Positions 12,640 through 25,090 of a stretch of 64,000 nt of DNA are shown piece after piece. The notes under the pieces are model-generated. The model saw nothing but the letters and a program-made list of their open reading frames with translations. It was not told where the DNA came from and did not search any database. The position numbers were made by a program, and so were the translations under genes. Numbering within the stretch: the stretch's first letter is position 1; each line of letters starts with the position of its first letter. The stretch covers positions 21,104,349-21,168,348 of the forward strand of contig CM038702.1 in the NCBI GenBank assembly GCA_021613375.1. The letters are read 5' to 3'. Source of the DNA: Megaleporinus macrocephalus (lineage: Eukaryota > Chordata > Actinopteri > Characiformes > Anostomidae).

Positions 12640-13060
12640 TAACTGAATTAGTGGTGGGCGATATGTTAACATTCTCAAGATAAATCATGTCATGATGCGT
12701 CTTTCTGAGCACATCTTGTCCTTAAACACTGGCTTTATTAAAGGCCCATATAATAGAAAATAAAATTATCTCGCTCAGATTTGATTTAAGTAAAAAAGTT
12801 AGATACACTATGATCGCCACTAAAGTTTCAAATCATTTACTCTCCAGTTCAGGCAGGCTATATATGGAATGTAAGCTGAATTGTTTTAGTTAAATGAATT
12901 TCTTTTGGGACATCACAAAAAATAAATATTTTCCTATATCTGTCGATTCAGCCTACAGCAGTTAAGCCTCATAGCTACTCATAGACGATATGAGGTGAGT
13001 TTAAGCCTGGACTGTGTTTGAGAAATAGGCCAAATACAGGATATCTAATCCGATCATTTA
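12640..13060. repeat. dispersed repeat, class unknown
   Basis: The left end has GGTGGGCGATATG. The core has ATTAAAGGCCCATATAATAG and CAGCCTACAGCAGTTAAGCC. A second copy with ATTAAAGGCCCAATATCATGG and CAGCCTACAGCAGTTCAGC lies at 26985-27150. It may be a non-autonomous DNA element. Confidence 0.5.
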
Positions 13061-13076
13061 CATATACCCCACAAAA

Positions 13077-13165
<89 letters not shown>
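13077..13165. repeat. (TATC)n microsatellite
   Basis: About 22 TATC units with one TATT interruption. Confidence 0.97.
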
Positions 13166-13369
13166 GCAAGGTCTTCTGATGCACTACTTACTAAAAGCAG
13201 TACATCGTCAGTGCCTGCTGAAAGAAGCTTAGAACACATTCAGTCCAAGTACAGCTGCAAGGTCACAGATCTGCCTGTTTTACTGTTTAAGGCAAGACTG
13301 CATGACCAGAAGGTTTTCTCAGTATCTTATCATAAGCTAAATTCTGTAGCCTTGTTTTGATAAGTCACA

Positions 13370-13665
13370 CATTCATGGAGAAGCATTTTTGCACAAAGCA
13401 TTGCACTAATAACTTTACTACCTCACTGGACTCTATTTATTACACATTGCACAATTTGCACACTACCGGCAATTATTTATTATTCTCTGTCTGTACTGTG
13501 TTGTGTTGTCTGTCCGCACTTGTTTGTTTGTGTTGCACTTGTGTCTTGTGTGCACTGTCTATGTTGCACCATGGTCCTGGAGGATCGTTGTTTCGTTTCA
13601 CTGTGTACTCTGTATGTAGTTGAAATGACAATAAAACCCACTTGACTTGACTTGACTTGAGATTA
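13370..13665 (+). repeat. retroposon 3' end with ACTTG tail
   Basis: GCACCATGGTCCTGGAGGAT, then TGTATGTAGTTGAAATGACA, AATAAAACCC and (ACTTG)n. This is a typical truncated fish LINE/SINE tail. The 88-codon frame at 13357-13623 falls inside it. Confidence 0.7.
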
Positions 13666-14960
13666 GGGTTGTCGCTATTGTCTGCAGTTGACTAAATTAC
13701 AGAGTATGTTGATTAATTTTAGGCTAAGAAGCCAACAGAAACATTACTTTTTAATCTTAATTATAGTTCAACGTGTAGTTGTCTTGTATGGATGAAAACA
13801 GTGGATTACATTTTTACCACACTGAAACCATCTGCTTGTTTTTAAGCCACTGCTCTGAACGTGGGAGAATTGGATCCATTACGATGTAACAGTGAGTTGT
13901 GTTTTTTCCAGACACTGGACAACAGCCCATTCTGCAAAAAGTCCCCTCTGACTCTAAATGAGAACTATCCTACTGAAAAGGTAAAATACTATATATAGGG
14001 GTTGGATATTTTTTTTTAAAAACCTGAAGATATGATGTGTATTATGATACAGTGGTTACATTTTAATATATAGAATTAATTATATGGTATATTATAGTAT
14101 TAAAACTAGGCTAGGTGAATGTTAGAGTAGAAGAATCTAATAGCTGAAGATTACAACACTGTTTTCTAACAGTTAGGGGTTTGTCTGCCACAAATCACTG
14201 CAAGTAAACTACTAATAAGAAATCTATTGTTTGAGAAACATAGTGCCAAATATAAAATTGTAATATTCAAGTGTACTGATATTTTCATATGCCCTGTTAA
14301 AATATTAATATTTTTGATAATAATTCAAATTAATTTTACAACACTGCATATTATTCCAGCTCTATTATTGTTATTTTCTAATTATGAAATTGGCAACAAG
14401 TTGTTGCGAGCTCATTGAGAAACCACATTTTAATCAATGATTTTCAATCACAATTTAACTGAGTAATAATGACAGCCCTGATGTAGATATGCAAACCTAA
14501 AGAAAACATGAACCAAGTCTGACAAAGGTCATCTCTAAAACCACAGTGCTGACAGCCCGCGGACAGGAAAGGTCTTTACGTCATTCTTTTCTTCATTTTC
14601 CTACACTTTTCATCTCAGTCCAACACTTTTATAAAACCTTGTACAAGCAGAGTGGATCCTAAGCTTTCCACTGTATTCTAGACACAGCCAAACTAAAACA
14701 AAAGAAACTAAACAGCAGTTAGTTTAACAGTGACATGAATGTGGGAAGAGGCTTCATAAACAGAAGGAAGTAGCTGATAACATCACGCTTTCTGTAGACG
14801 CGCTACTATTTTTTTCAACAGCGCTACAGCAAGTGAATACAGTCATTCACAGCATTCAAACTTCCTAGAGCATTAAAGGACTAACAAGTTCTGTGGAACA
14901 GGGATTTAACCTGACACTAAACCACAGTAAGCTAAATACCACAACACATACAGTGAGAGA
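13666..14960. other. gramd4 intron 1, nothing recognised
   Basis: A+T-rich. No feature supported. Confidence 0.4.
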
Positions 14961-14967
14961 CACACTT

Positions 14968-15412
14968 GTCAGATAAAATGGCTTTATTTATACATGCTAT
15001 GTAAATATGAGGTAGACATCACAACCCCTGGTTCCCATCACCAACACTGTAAAAACAAATGTTGGTAAGCTTCAAAGCTTCCAAGACTTTATTAATCTCA
15101 ATCTCAATATCTCAATGCATATAAACAATCATATCTTATGCAGAGATCTGGAAAACTCCATTGGTGAATTATAAATGTCTGCCTTTGTTTTTAAACAAAT
15201 GCTTTGAACGTGCAAGAATTTGATCCACTGAGGTATAACAGATTGTTGTGACTTTATTGTGATTGTTCTTTTCCTTGTTGGAAACTTTCCAAACTTTCAA
15301 ACTTTGGAAATTTTTTTTAACTTTTTTTATAGTGGTTGTGATGGGAACCAGGGGTTGTGATGTGTACCGCATATTTATACAGTATGTATAAACATACCCA
15401 TTTTATCTGACC
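14968..15412. mobile_element. palindromic MITE-like element
   Basis: Terminal inverted repeats of about 85-90 bp: the left arm (14968-15058) has TCAGATAAAATGG and CATCACAACCCCTGGTTCCC, and the right arm (15320-15412) carries the reverse complement with ATCTGACC at its edge. The inner 260 bp is A+T-rich without a transposase frame. Related but divergent pieces with CCCCTGGTTCCTATCA occur at 21120-21150 and 22014-22085. Confidence 0.8.
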
Positions 15413-15599
15413 AGTGAACATATGTGTTCTGAGTTTTTTATATGTAACAATAATAATTACAGCACATCTGTGGTGAAGAAAGCATTGACTGAACACCCAA
15501 GTACAATCAGAATAGAGAGAATATATGTCTCTCCATCCTGAACGCTCACCTCAAAACAATCATAAAACAATGTCTTGGGAATCAGGCAACAAGTTTATA

Positions 15600-15730
15600 A
15601 CCAGTTCATACGATGATAGGTTTAGAGGCATTTAACTTCTTCAGTCATCTGGTTTCCATCACCACCACTCAGAACTTTTCTAACTCTAAGGCCATTTCAC
15701 ATCAACCCACTCTGAATGGGTTTGTTTACA
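15600..15730. repeat. fragment related to the 'GGTTTCCATCACCACCACT' repeats
   Basis: CTGGTTTCCATCACCACCAC and CCACTCTGAATGG recall the arms of the element at 14968-15412 and sequence at 22040-22110. Confidence 0.45.
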
Positions 15731-18699
15731 CTTAATTTAGCAAAAAAATGTTGTGTAACTGTGACCATTTAGTAGAAGGACAGTGAAGGGTTTAATGCAA
15801 TTTCCAATGGTATGATCAGGAATGCCTACGTAGACCTAGGGAGTTACCTTCTGATTGCTAGCGCACCACTAGGCCAGCAGCCAGGTGACCTGACTCCTGA
15901 AACCACTAGTTCGTCTACGTTCACATTACAATCGTCACTGCTTTAATTCTTTTTGGCACAGATCCCATTTTTGTGTCCTGAAATGACTGACATGTACACA
16001 CTCTAATCAACAACGCCACAATGAACAAACAAACTAACTAACTAGCCAGCAGAACAAGCCAGTGGAGATAACTAGCCCTGAACAGCACTCATTACATTAG
16101 ATCAGGGTGAAGGAGAACAGATGTCGGAGGTGTCAGCTTTTACACTGTTTATTGGCGCTAACCTCAGGTTTGGCCCAGCTGCCACATTAACAGTGACTGA
16201 TGCAGCACTGTGAAAAATATTACACATGAATTCCTCTCGGACTGTTCTTATTAAAGTCACATGGCCAAAAATCTGATACCTTTCTGATCTAAAACCACAT
16301 ATCACATTGGCTTAGACGTGATTGGAACAGATTAGACTTGTCTTGTCCACAGAGTTTTTAAAGCATCAGCTCTGTGCCACATCAGGGTAAATGTAAATGC
16401 GCCTATAAAGAAGCATCAGGTCCAAAACGTTATCTAGTACATCATTTCCTGTAACACCAGCAGAACGTCTTAGAACATCAAACATCCCTTAGGAAGTGAA
16501 GTTTACTTGGTTTTTGTTGTTGTTTTGTTTTTTTTGGGGGGGGGGGGTCTGCTGGGTCTACTATGAGATGCTAAAGCTCTAGATAGAGAGGTGTGAGCAA
16601 CAGTAAAGCAGAAAGGGAGCAGGATTAACAGAACAGAGTCAAATTAAAGCCCAGTGTAAAGAGCTAAAGCTGAAGCTGAAGTGAGGGAAATGACATTCAC
16701 TTCCTCTGAAAAATGCTGAAGCAGTGAAAGTGTTCTCATGCGAGAAAAAATGCATCAGAATTCTTTTTACATCCACAGAACTGAGTAAGCGAATAAGTTA
16801 TAATCCACCTGTGAGCACTACAGCTGAGAGTGGACTATTTTGAGTATCAGTGTCTCTCTCAGGTCTAAGATTGCTTCCGGTGTGCTCTTTAGTGTTTTCA
16901 TTACGCAAAGTGAGCCAGCTAGTCATGTGTCCTGCATGGCTCTTCAACTGATTCATCCTCACTGCTATGACTTTGCAAAACAATGTAAATAGCATTGAGA
17001 ACAAAACAACAGTAAAACTATTTTTGTTAATTATGTGAATAACTACCATTATTGCTTACTACTTATTACTATTATTATTACTACCACTTACTAGTATTAT
17101 TATTACTTCTATTATTATTATTAATATTACTACTGTTACTATTTAGACCAACATGACACACCTGTTGAATTCACACTTCAAAATAAGGTTTCAACATGTC
17201 AACAGTAGACTGTAGTTTCTACCGTCATCATGAGAAACAAGAAAATGCACAGCCCTCCTCATATTTCTTCATTCCTCACCAGTCTAGAAGAAATGTTATG
17301 AGTTTAGCCTCAAATTTAATCCCTTTACCTGCCAAGAGTGTCTCCAGTGGCAGAAAGTAACAACAGTTTCAACTCAATAAAAAAAAAAACAGGCTGTTTT
17401 TGTTACTATGCCTTTAAGATTGACATATGCAATTGAGCTTTGTCTTGATTGGCTTGCTCTATTGTGCTTTATTAAAAAAAAAACAGTCCACTCCAGATAT
17501 CAAGAACTTCAGATGTTGATGTTGTTTTTTCTGAATTCATGGTCTTTTATTTATTTATTTATTTATTGCTATATATTTTTTTGACTGCCTAAATTATACT
17601 TACTGCTGAAATAAAGACCACTTCATTGGCAAGCCACAGTGAACATATACTATATACAAAATATACAAAAGTATTATTATACTAAAGTGATTGTGATCTT
17701 CAACATTCAGCCTGGCTTGAATGAAAAATATGAGATACAAATACGATAAACTGTGTCTGTAATGGTGTGGGCGTGGTTAGTAAACAGCTTGATTGACAGC
17801 TCTCTGTCCAACACTCTTAGCCTGCTTCACCTCACATACAGAACTAAAATCATTATTCATGATGCATCCAGTGAAGCGATGAACGAACAGATGTGCACAT
17901 GGACGGATGAAGGCAGCATGAATGAAGGAACAGACACATGTACAATAGGAATGAACAGGCAACAGGCAGCTTTGGGTTAGGCCTGTTTACTGTTAGCTCA
18001 CTAAGTCTGAGTCTGAAACTGTTTTGTGTGAGCAGGAAGAGACATCAGTCTTGTGATTGGTTAGGAAGTGCTTACGGAAGAGTGACCCAAGATTAGAACC
18101 ACCCAGTTCACATGGAGAGGAGGGTCGAATTTGGTGAAATACAGTAAGCCAGTGATTAGACTGTGGGAAAGTATTCATAAGACATACTTTGTATATACAT
18201 ATTGTGGTCCAGAGAAACAAGATTAATCTGAACACCTGATTTAGGTTCTCTGGGCTTTAAGTGGTTTTGTGCCGCATGGTATGAAAATGTAATTTGTGAC
18301 ATCACAAAAAGCACTGATTAAATGGTATGGATAAGGACAACTAATGTTTATGTAGCACATCAAACTCCTTTATATCCAAAAAGCAGCAGTTCTTTCCAAT
18401 AAGGGACAAACAGAATGAACACATAGAACCAAACTCTTTAACAGACGCAACAACAGGTCAGTCTGGGTCCCTGAGCTGCTGCCACTGTCCTCCACATAAA
18501 CCTCCTGTGGAACATATGCCTAGAACCAGCAGACACACATGTGCTCATAACACCCAGCACTGAAGCTCCAATATGACTCGGACTCTGTGGACAAGTCCAG
18601 GAATCAGTGGTCATGCGCGGCGCAGTCTCCACGCACTGGCTCTCCTGTAAGGGTACAGGGCTTGTGATGGACACTGGGCTTATGATCATGGCGACTTGT
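15731..18699. other. gramd4 intron 1, simple repeats only
   Basis: It holds a G-run at 16536-16547, (ATT)n around 17060-17130 and (TTTA)n at 17545-17570. No coding exon was found. Confidence 0.5.
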
Positions 18700-18751
18700 T
18701 GACAAACTGAAGCGCCTGTTGCTGTAGAGAAATCAGAGGAGGGTGACTTAC

Positions 18752-18780
18752 CCAGCTCGGGAATCGGAGCAAAGTTTCAT
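18752..18780 (-). CDS. gramd4: gramd4 exon 1, coding part
   Basis: ATG at 18780-18778 opens nine codons (MKLCSDSRA) plus two bases; the exon ends at a good donor (CTGG|GTAAGT). Phase 2 matches the single leading G of exon 2, making a glycine. The two other frames of this exon do not join to exon 2 or hit stops. The base at -3 of this ATG is T, a weak initiation context, so the internal ATG at 8087-8085 could also be used. A five-residue upstream ORF (MFQWV) lies at 18871-18854. Confidence 0.75.
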
Positions 18781-18853
18781 TAATTAGCAGTGACGCTGCC
18801 TCGGATGGGTCCTTCCTGAGCACCTGCTGGAACCGTCTCAATATAATATAAAA

Positions 18854-18871
18854 TCAGACCCACTGAAACAT
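18854..18871 (-). promoter_or_regulatory. gramd4: short upstream ORF in gramd4 5' UTR
   Basis: The only ATG I see between the CpG core and the main start codon opens MFQWV and stops at 18856-18854, about 75 nt before the main ATG. An upstream ORF of this kind may lower translation of the main frame. This holds only if transcription starts above 18871. Confidence 0.4.
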
Positions 18872-19130
18872 AGGTCCACAGCTCGCTGATCCTCCCTCCG
18901 CCGACTTCTCTCCGAGCTCCGCAGCCTCTGTGCTGATCTGGCGGCGGGAAGGCCGTGTGATGTGCCAGCAGCCCGGACTCGGTTTGAGGTGGATGTAGGT
19001 GTCAGCCCAGCCTCTGAGCTTCACTCGTGTTAATGTAACGCAGCAGCAGCAGCTCACGAAGCCACAGCAGGAAATATCGTCAGCGGCCGCGGCTGCTTCT
19101 TAAAGGGGCCGCGAGAAAGCACTGGCTGTG

Positions 19131-19761
19131 TTCCAATTCGAGTACGTGCGTTCTGTGTACTGGTACACTATTAAGTGCACTTTAGGAAGAGCGCTGTCAG
19201 AACAATTAACCCATTAAATGACAGGCGTATTCTTTAGTAATAACTGCAGCAGTTTTTTCTAACTCTGTGTGTAAGTCAGCGGTTAAGGTTTAAACATAGT
19301 TATTCAGAAAGGCTTGATGTGAAATAGTTAGACTATGATGTTAATGGAACCAGGAGTCCCAAGGGCTACAACACAAACACAGTCATTTTACTGGCTATCC
19401 AAAACCTACAGTGAACTATAATGCCACGTTGGTGGTGGTGAAACGTATTATTGGTGACTGTTTGGCCTTAAATGGATTCAAATAAGTTTGTTACTAAAGG
19501 TTATGGATCAAAACATTGGCATAAAACTGCTGTAAACAATGTCTTACAGCCAGTGTTCATAATCAGGTAATAATTTTCAAAATTTCTGTGAGAGAGCTTT
19601 CAGAAGTGGATGTCTGGTTACCATTACCACCTCTGTGAGCAATGCTGACCCCTTTAGGAACAAAGTATTTCACTCCAAATCACTCTGCATGACTATTTAA
19701 TTTAATTATTATTCAATTTTGCTGATTTATTAGAAAAAATAGTGGGTTAATCGTTATTACT

Positions 19762-19809
<48 letters not shown>

Positions 19810-21640
19810 CTCCTACTTACCAGTACACTAGTTATTGCACTCTAGCAAGAGCAGCCTACAGTTTGGCAGTGCTCAAACAGCAAGCTTATTATTCAATTAT
19901 TTGGTTATATCTTGATACAACTAATAAAAAGAAGAAAATGAAGAAGCAACAAAAGCATTAATGTTTACATCAATATGGTGTGATTTTTTTATCATGTCAC
20001 CATTCACCAGAGAACAGGGAAAAGTATTATTACCATCCTCACCTATCAAGGAGAGAAGCAGCACTCAATACAGTTAATACTGTGATTACTGTTTACAACT
20101 ACCAGTACAATACAGCCTACCACTGCGGTGATCTGTTCCTATGAGGTTTTACAGTGTTCACTTATGTGCTGGCCTGCGATGTGACTGTGACAGTGACTGG
20201 CTAATGTCCAACAAGCTAACATTTACAGTTAGGACATTCAGCAGACACTAGTACTGTAGTGAGTAATACAGCTGTCCATACAGGTCGTTTCCAGTGCCTG
20301 CCAAAGCTATTTTGGCGATAGCGGGAGAAGAAGGAGACGCAGAAGAGGCTATTACTCCTGCTTTGAGAAGTGCTCTTTTATTTATGTCAGCAGGAAAGGC
20401 ACAGCTAATCCAACAGAGGAGGTCGGCATAGGCTTCCTGCTACTACTCCACAGTGACCAACCCCCAACACCACACTCCCACACCCATAAGTACATAAAAC
20501 AATAAGAACACACACACAACCTAAACTACAAAACAAACATTAACAACAACAAGAACAACAATAACCACCCTTTTGGGAGGAAGAGGGCCTTTGCATAGAA
20601 CATGTGATGGACACCACTCCATACTGACCGAGTGTTCAGAATTTAGCTAATAGTAAGTCATATATAGCAAAATACTGGACATTTAACACTACCCCTTGCT
20701 GAGCACTAAGTTGTTTCTCTAAGCTGAGCACACAGTATATACTGAAACTTTTGTCTTTCACTGCGCTGTAACCTAAAACTGTTATGGTCAAAACTGGTCT
20801 TTCATAATTTACCACTAGAGGGAACCATAAAATTACCTTTATAGCCCCTGTGAAGGGAAAATCATTACTAATTATCCTTCTAATAGCTTTATATAACCGA
20901 GTATCAGGGATGATTTTATGTGGAGAATATTGTCTGCGATAGCGAGAGCAACCAGACATCTGAAGAGTCTTTAATGCCTCTAAAATATTAATGAGAGAAA
21001 ATTATTACTTGCTTTCAGATAGACTGCATGAGGCAAAATAGACTACACAAAGCTAGATTTTAAATGTACCAATATGTAACCAGTTTCATTTTTTATTTTG
21101 GATTGTAAATAAAATAGTTATATTTGACCCCTGGTTCCTATCATATATTGTGTTTTGGATGCTTATATGCTGGTCAGCAGTAATGGAAGTTAAAAGAACT
21201 TTTTTTAAATGAGGAAAGTATGCAGAATTAAAGGATAGAGATATAAACAGTCATTCAAATTGGTTTAAAGTGAAATGCTAAATTTTAGAGAAACATTCTG
21301 CGTCAGAATTGTTCAAATTTGTGGTGGGGATAGAAACCAGATGCTTTACAAATAAATTAAACGCTGCCTGATATCTGTTACATTTAGTTTAGTGTTTAGT
21401 GTATTTTAGTTCACAAATTTTGATCCATGCAGGGTGTTGTGAGGCTAACTAGTACCTAACGAATAATCATTAACCATTAACATATTTTACCATTATCGAC
21501 ATTACATATTGTCTCTGTTCAAAGAAAATCATGAGTCTCCATTTTTGTCTATTTTTATTTTTCAAAATCATTTAAACAGCATAGCTTCAATTTACATTGT
21601 GTGAAAAATGAATGATGAATGAACCAATAAAAATGCTTCA
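19131..21640. other. intergenic region upstream of gramd4
   Basis: No gene found. (AAT)n lies at 19765-19809. The stretch 19310-19690 has opposed GGAACCAGGAG and CTGGTTACCATTACCACC motifs, suggesting a decayed inverted-repeat element of the kind seen at 14968-15412. Confidence 0.45.
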
Positions 21641-21644
21641 AAAC

Positions 21645-21872
21645 ACCCATTCATTATCTTCCGCTATATCCCACTAGTCAGGGTCACTGCAGCCAATCCC
21701 AGCATCATTGGACAGGTCGCCAGTACATTGCATGGCCAACACTGTGGGAAGAAACCCACTCAAGCACAGGGAGAACATGCTCCACACAGAACGGCCCGGA
21801 CTGGGAATCCAAACCGGATCGTCTTGCTGTGAGGTAACTGTGCTAACCACTACACCACCGCGCCGCTATCCT
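21645..21872 (+). repeat. teleost interspersed repeat ('GGGAGAACATGC' type)
   Basis: CATTATCTTCCGCTATATCC, then GGGAGAACATGCTCCACACA, CTTGCTGTGAGGTAACTGTG and ACCACTACACCACCGCGCCG. This order of motifs is found very widely in fish genomes. A second, more diverged copy lies at 25810-26095. Confidence 0.75.
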
Positions 21873-22139
21873 CCAAAACTGCTAATAAAATATATGATAC
21901 CATTGATTTACAGTACAGACAGTCTTTGTCCTTAGCGGACAGCGAAGACACAATCACAGAAGACACATGTAGGTTCACTGGCGATTTGGGATAGTAAATG
22001 AAATGCCTATATTTGTGCTGTAGACATGGCAACCCCTGGTTCCTATCACCACCACTGTAAAGCGTCTCTACAATAAAACACCTCACGTCAAATCACTCTG
22101 ATTACACTACTTACAAGTTTTTGAAACTGAAGGAATTTC

Positions 22140-22290
22140 TCCTTTAATATGCTAATCACAACCTAACCCAGCATAGGTTGTGTTTTTGTTGCTAGCATGC
22201 TGGTTGGTCAGCATGGCCATTGTGGTCAGTCAGCTTATGCTGGGTGAGCGGCTAAACCAGCATAAGCAGCATTCTTGCAGCAGGGTCTAC
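22140..22290. repeat. 'CAGCATAGGTTGTG' short repeat
   Basis: CCCAGCATAGGTTGTGTTTTTG is followed by GCTAGCATGCTGGTTGGTCA, CTTATGCTGGGTGAG and AACCAGCATAAGCAGCA. It is an inverted, low-copy fish repeat built on CTGGTTTATGCTGG-like words. Confidence 0.6.
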
Positions 22291-24185
22291 AGTGTACCAT
22301 TCCACACCAGGCCACTCTGAATGACTTTTAGTTATAATAATAATCTTAGTTTTGATTAGTTTAGTTAGATTTGAAGATGCTAGAAACGTCTGTTAGCAAT
22401 ACCCCATTTGCAAGGCGCTGCAGTTCATCGTTTGGTTGAAGTTTATATATAATCCAGGATTTTACAAGATATAACAAGCCCCGAGAACGAGGGGCTGTTG
22501 AATTTTGCATGAATATTATACACTGATGGAAAGAGCATGAAAAAACATGTAGTACACTCACACAGGAACATTTCTTTAATTTACTATCCACCTGTGCCTC
22601 ATGTGCATGGCTTTATAGTTTAAATCAAGTGATTTGATTTGCTGACAGCTAATTAAAATCTCAAATATTCTGTTTGATATATGCCAATGCAGCGCCAAGG
22701 GGCAAAGCTATTATCTTTCAAACTGCACATTTTAAATGATCCTCTAGGTTTCTCGTGACAACCTCACTGCTATTGCTAGAAAGTCACAGAGCCAGAGTAG
22801 CGCATGCTTGTGTAAAATCCTTACGCTCTGGAGTCGATTAAAGGAAGGCCTAAAAACAGGAACAGAGAGTCTATCATTAATGATGTAAACACTGCCATTT
22901 TGTTGAGCTGTTTACAGGATATAAATCTTCTGTTTTTCTCTTGTCAGTGCTGCTCTGGCAGCTCAGAGTCAGGCAGGCCATCTGTGGTGAGATTAAGCCT
23001 GAGGAGAAAGCTATTGGCAGATCAGTGCTAAAACGTGCTTTGGAGATGACAGCAAAGCTAATGTTCTCAGCTAAGTGCACAGGGAGTGTGTAGTCACCGG
23101 GGAAATAAATGGATGAAGTCAAACAATGTCAGCTAGGCCAGGGTACAAACATCCATCCACAAACCTACTCTAGATATAACGTTTCTGTATTATCAAAACG
23201 ATCACTCTTTTTTACATGAAACGTTTAAAAACTCTTTATCCTTTAATTTAAAACAGGCTGATATGTCAGTGATCATTGTGTTCATTATATCACTGTGTTG
23301 ACTGGGGTGTGTGAAAGGCTGCAATGTAAAACGTTAGAGGTGCCAATTATTCCCCCAACATCTGCCGCTCCAGTCACAGCAAAGCAGTAACAACACTCTG
23401 CATCACTTCAGTGTAAATGGGCAGGGCTAAACCCCTGTAGACTGAAAGGATGAAAGACTTGTTCAGGCTGCCAACCCAAATCCAATTTTCGGCATATGCA
23501 GATTGTATGCAGATTGATTTTTAGTAATCTGGACAGCAAAAAGAAATCTGATTTTGGGTCCTAAGCACATTTGGAGGCAGTTTGAATTGTGATTCCAGTC
23601 AGATGCATCTCAGTCTGGATGCTATGGATGTTTAAATCTTGAGTGTCACACTTAACATGACAAACAACATCAATGTCAAGTGTTGAAAGTTCTGGATATT
23701 TTCATGCCGAACATTCATGCTTATGATTCATATGACTTCAACTCATATGCACTAAGTTAGAGAACAATATGTGATTGCTTAGAAAGCAAGATGATGCACC
23801 CCCATCTCTCAGATGTCTCAGAGATGCTGCTTAAAATCTATGTCCCCAGCATAGCTACCACATAGCTACTGATTTGTCTGCTCTCTGAACAGAGCCCAAA
23901 TGTGCTGTTGGTTGTTAGGAGCCAGTTTGAAACCTGAACATTTATTTAGTATTTGTTTTTTTTAAGACATATTTGTTTTTTAGTGATGCTGTATCTTGTA
24001 GGCAAGCTCCATAAGGGCTGTGGACTTTTTTAAACTAATGTTTCTAGAATTTTTAGAAGAAGAGGAAGTTTTAAAGTGCTGTTCTATAAACAATAACTGA
24101 ACAAGAACAATGACAGGCTGCGGTTCTAGGTCTGTACAGACTGCTTTTTAAGTATAGAAGTCTTGCTCTTCTAGGCATGACTCAT
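22291..24185. other. intergenic, nothing recognised
   Basis: No gene or named repeat found on either strand. Confidence 0.4.
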
Positions 24186-24189
24186 ACAG

Positions 24190-24725
24190 TGAGGGGAAAC
24201 AAGTATTTAACACTTTTGATTTTGAGATTTAATATACACTATGTGGTCAAAATTATATGAACACCCTCCTAAATATTGAGCTCAGGTGTTTCAACCACAC
24301 CCATTGCAAACAGGTGTATAAAATTAAGCACATATTCATTCAGTCTCCATACACAAACGCTGTTAGTGGAAAGGGTTGTACAGATGAGCTCAGTGACTTA
24401 AAGCCTGGCACTGTTATAAAATGCCACCTTTGCCACAAGTTAGTTGAAATTTCCTCCCTTGCTAAATCTGCCCTGGTCAACTGTAAGTATCGTTATTGTG
24501 AAATGTAGACATCTTGGATTAACAACAGTGTTCTTTTCTTGTTCCAGCATGAGCATGTGTTTGGTGTGGAGGGACTTCTGTGGCTTTCACAAAGCCCTGA
24601 CTTCAACCCTTCTAAACACCTAATCAAATGAGAGCCAGGATTTCTTGTTCAATATCCATGCACTTTTGACTGAGCTGAATGGGCACAAGCACAAACAGAG
24701 GTTTTAATGGGGCTCGAGTCAGCAG
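24190..24725 (+). mobile_element. decayed Tc1/mariner-like element
   Basis: The left end has ATACACTATGTGGTCAAAAT. The body has GTTAGTGGAAAGGGTTGTAC, ACTTCAACCCTTCTAAACACC (the region coding the DxNPxEH-like motif in intact elements) and GAATGGGCACAAGCACA. Many stops and gaps remove any transposase function. The region just before 24235 (GTGAGGGGAAACAAGTATTT) may be a second, nested Tc1-like fragment. Confidence 0.65.
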
Positions 24726-24934
24726 ACTGGTTAGGCAATGCAAGCACTGTCACGTTTCTTTTTAACAATCTTGAGTCATTTTTGCTGCCTGATTGGGGTT
24801 GTTGTGTAGTTGATCCTTTTATAATCTTATAAGATTTCTGGGTTTTTTTTTGCCCAATAAGGTTACATGCTGATCTAACGTGTCCCAGTACTTTACTCCA
24901 TTCATATGTCCTTCATAGGCTCAATTCATGAAGG

Positions 24935-25090
24935 CAAGGCAAGGTAAGTTTATTTGAATAGAACTTTTCATACACAGTGACAACTCAAAATGCTTTATAT
25001 AAATAAAGAAATAGGAAACAAAGCATTCAAATAAATCAGTTAGAAGAAATAAGAAATATACAAATATTTAAAAGAAAGAGAATTAAACAT
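24935..25090 (-). repeat. LINE 3' end (AAGGCAAGG type)
   Basis: AAGGCAAGGCAAGGTAAGTTTATTTGAATAG, quoted here in part, followed by CTCAAAATGCTTTATATAAA: a common fish LINE tail in minus orientation. The longer run is at 24943-24975. Confidence 0.65.

Larger units (their letters stand above)
1..19100 (-). other. gramd4: gramd4 locus, 5' part (promoter, exons 1-2, introns 1-2)
   Basis: GRAMD4 (death-inducing protein) is a GRAM-domain membrane protein of ER/mitochondria linked to E2F1-dependent apoptosis in mammals (family knowledge). Only the 5' end is here. Exon 1 (coding 18780-18752) joins exon 2 (8139-7929) in phase, giving a start MKLCSDSRAG followed by VTIHHVKVKPPKLG and the diagnostic stretch RFRGPKRDEFLDLAESPNAS. 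The coiled-coil, membrane and GRAM exons would follow left of base 1; I found no further gramd4 exon in 1-7928. Intron 1 is about 10.6 kb and rich in repeats. The copy (a or b) cannot be decided here. Confidence 0.88.
18700..19130 (-). promoter_or_regulatory. gramd4: CpG-rich promoter and 5' UTR of gramd4
   Basis: This stretch is much richer in G+C and CpG than its surroundings, with a NotI-like GCGGCCGC near 19083-19090 and CTCCGCAGCC-type sequence through 18890-18970. It sits directly upstream of gramd4 exon 1. On the minus strand a TTTAAGAAG near 19100 could act as a weak TATA-like box, but a CpG-island promoter with dispersed starts is as likely. The exact start site is not visible. Confidence 0.7.

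Noticed and set aside
13357..13623. 88-codon plus-strand frame with cysteine-rich translation
   Set aside because: It lies in a truncated retroposon tail; the cysteines come from TGT/TGC-rich sequence.
18854..19057. 67-codon frame upstream of gramd4 exon 1
   Set aside because: It opens with GTG, not ATG, and lies in the probable 5' UTR. Only the short MFQWV frame has an ATG.
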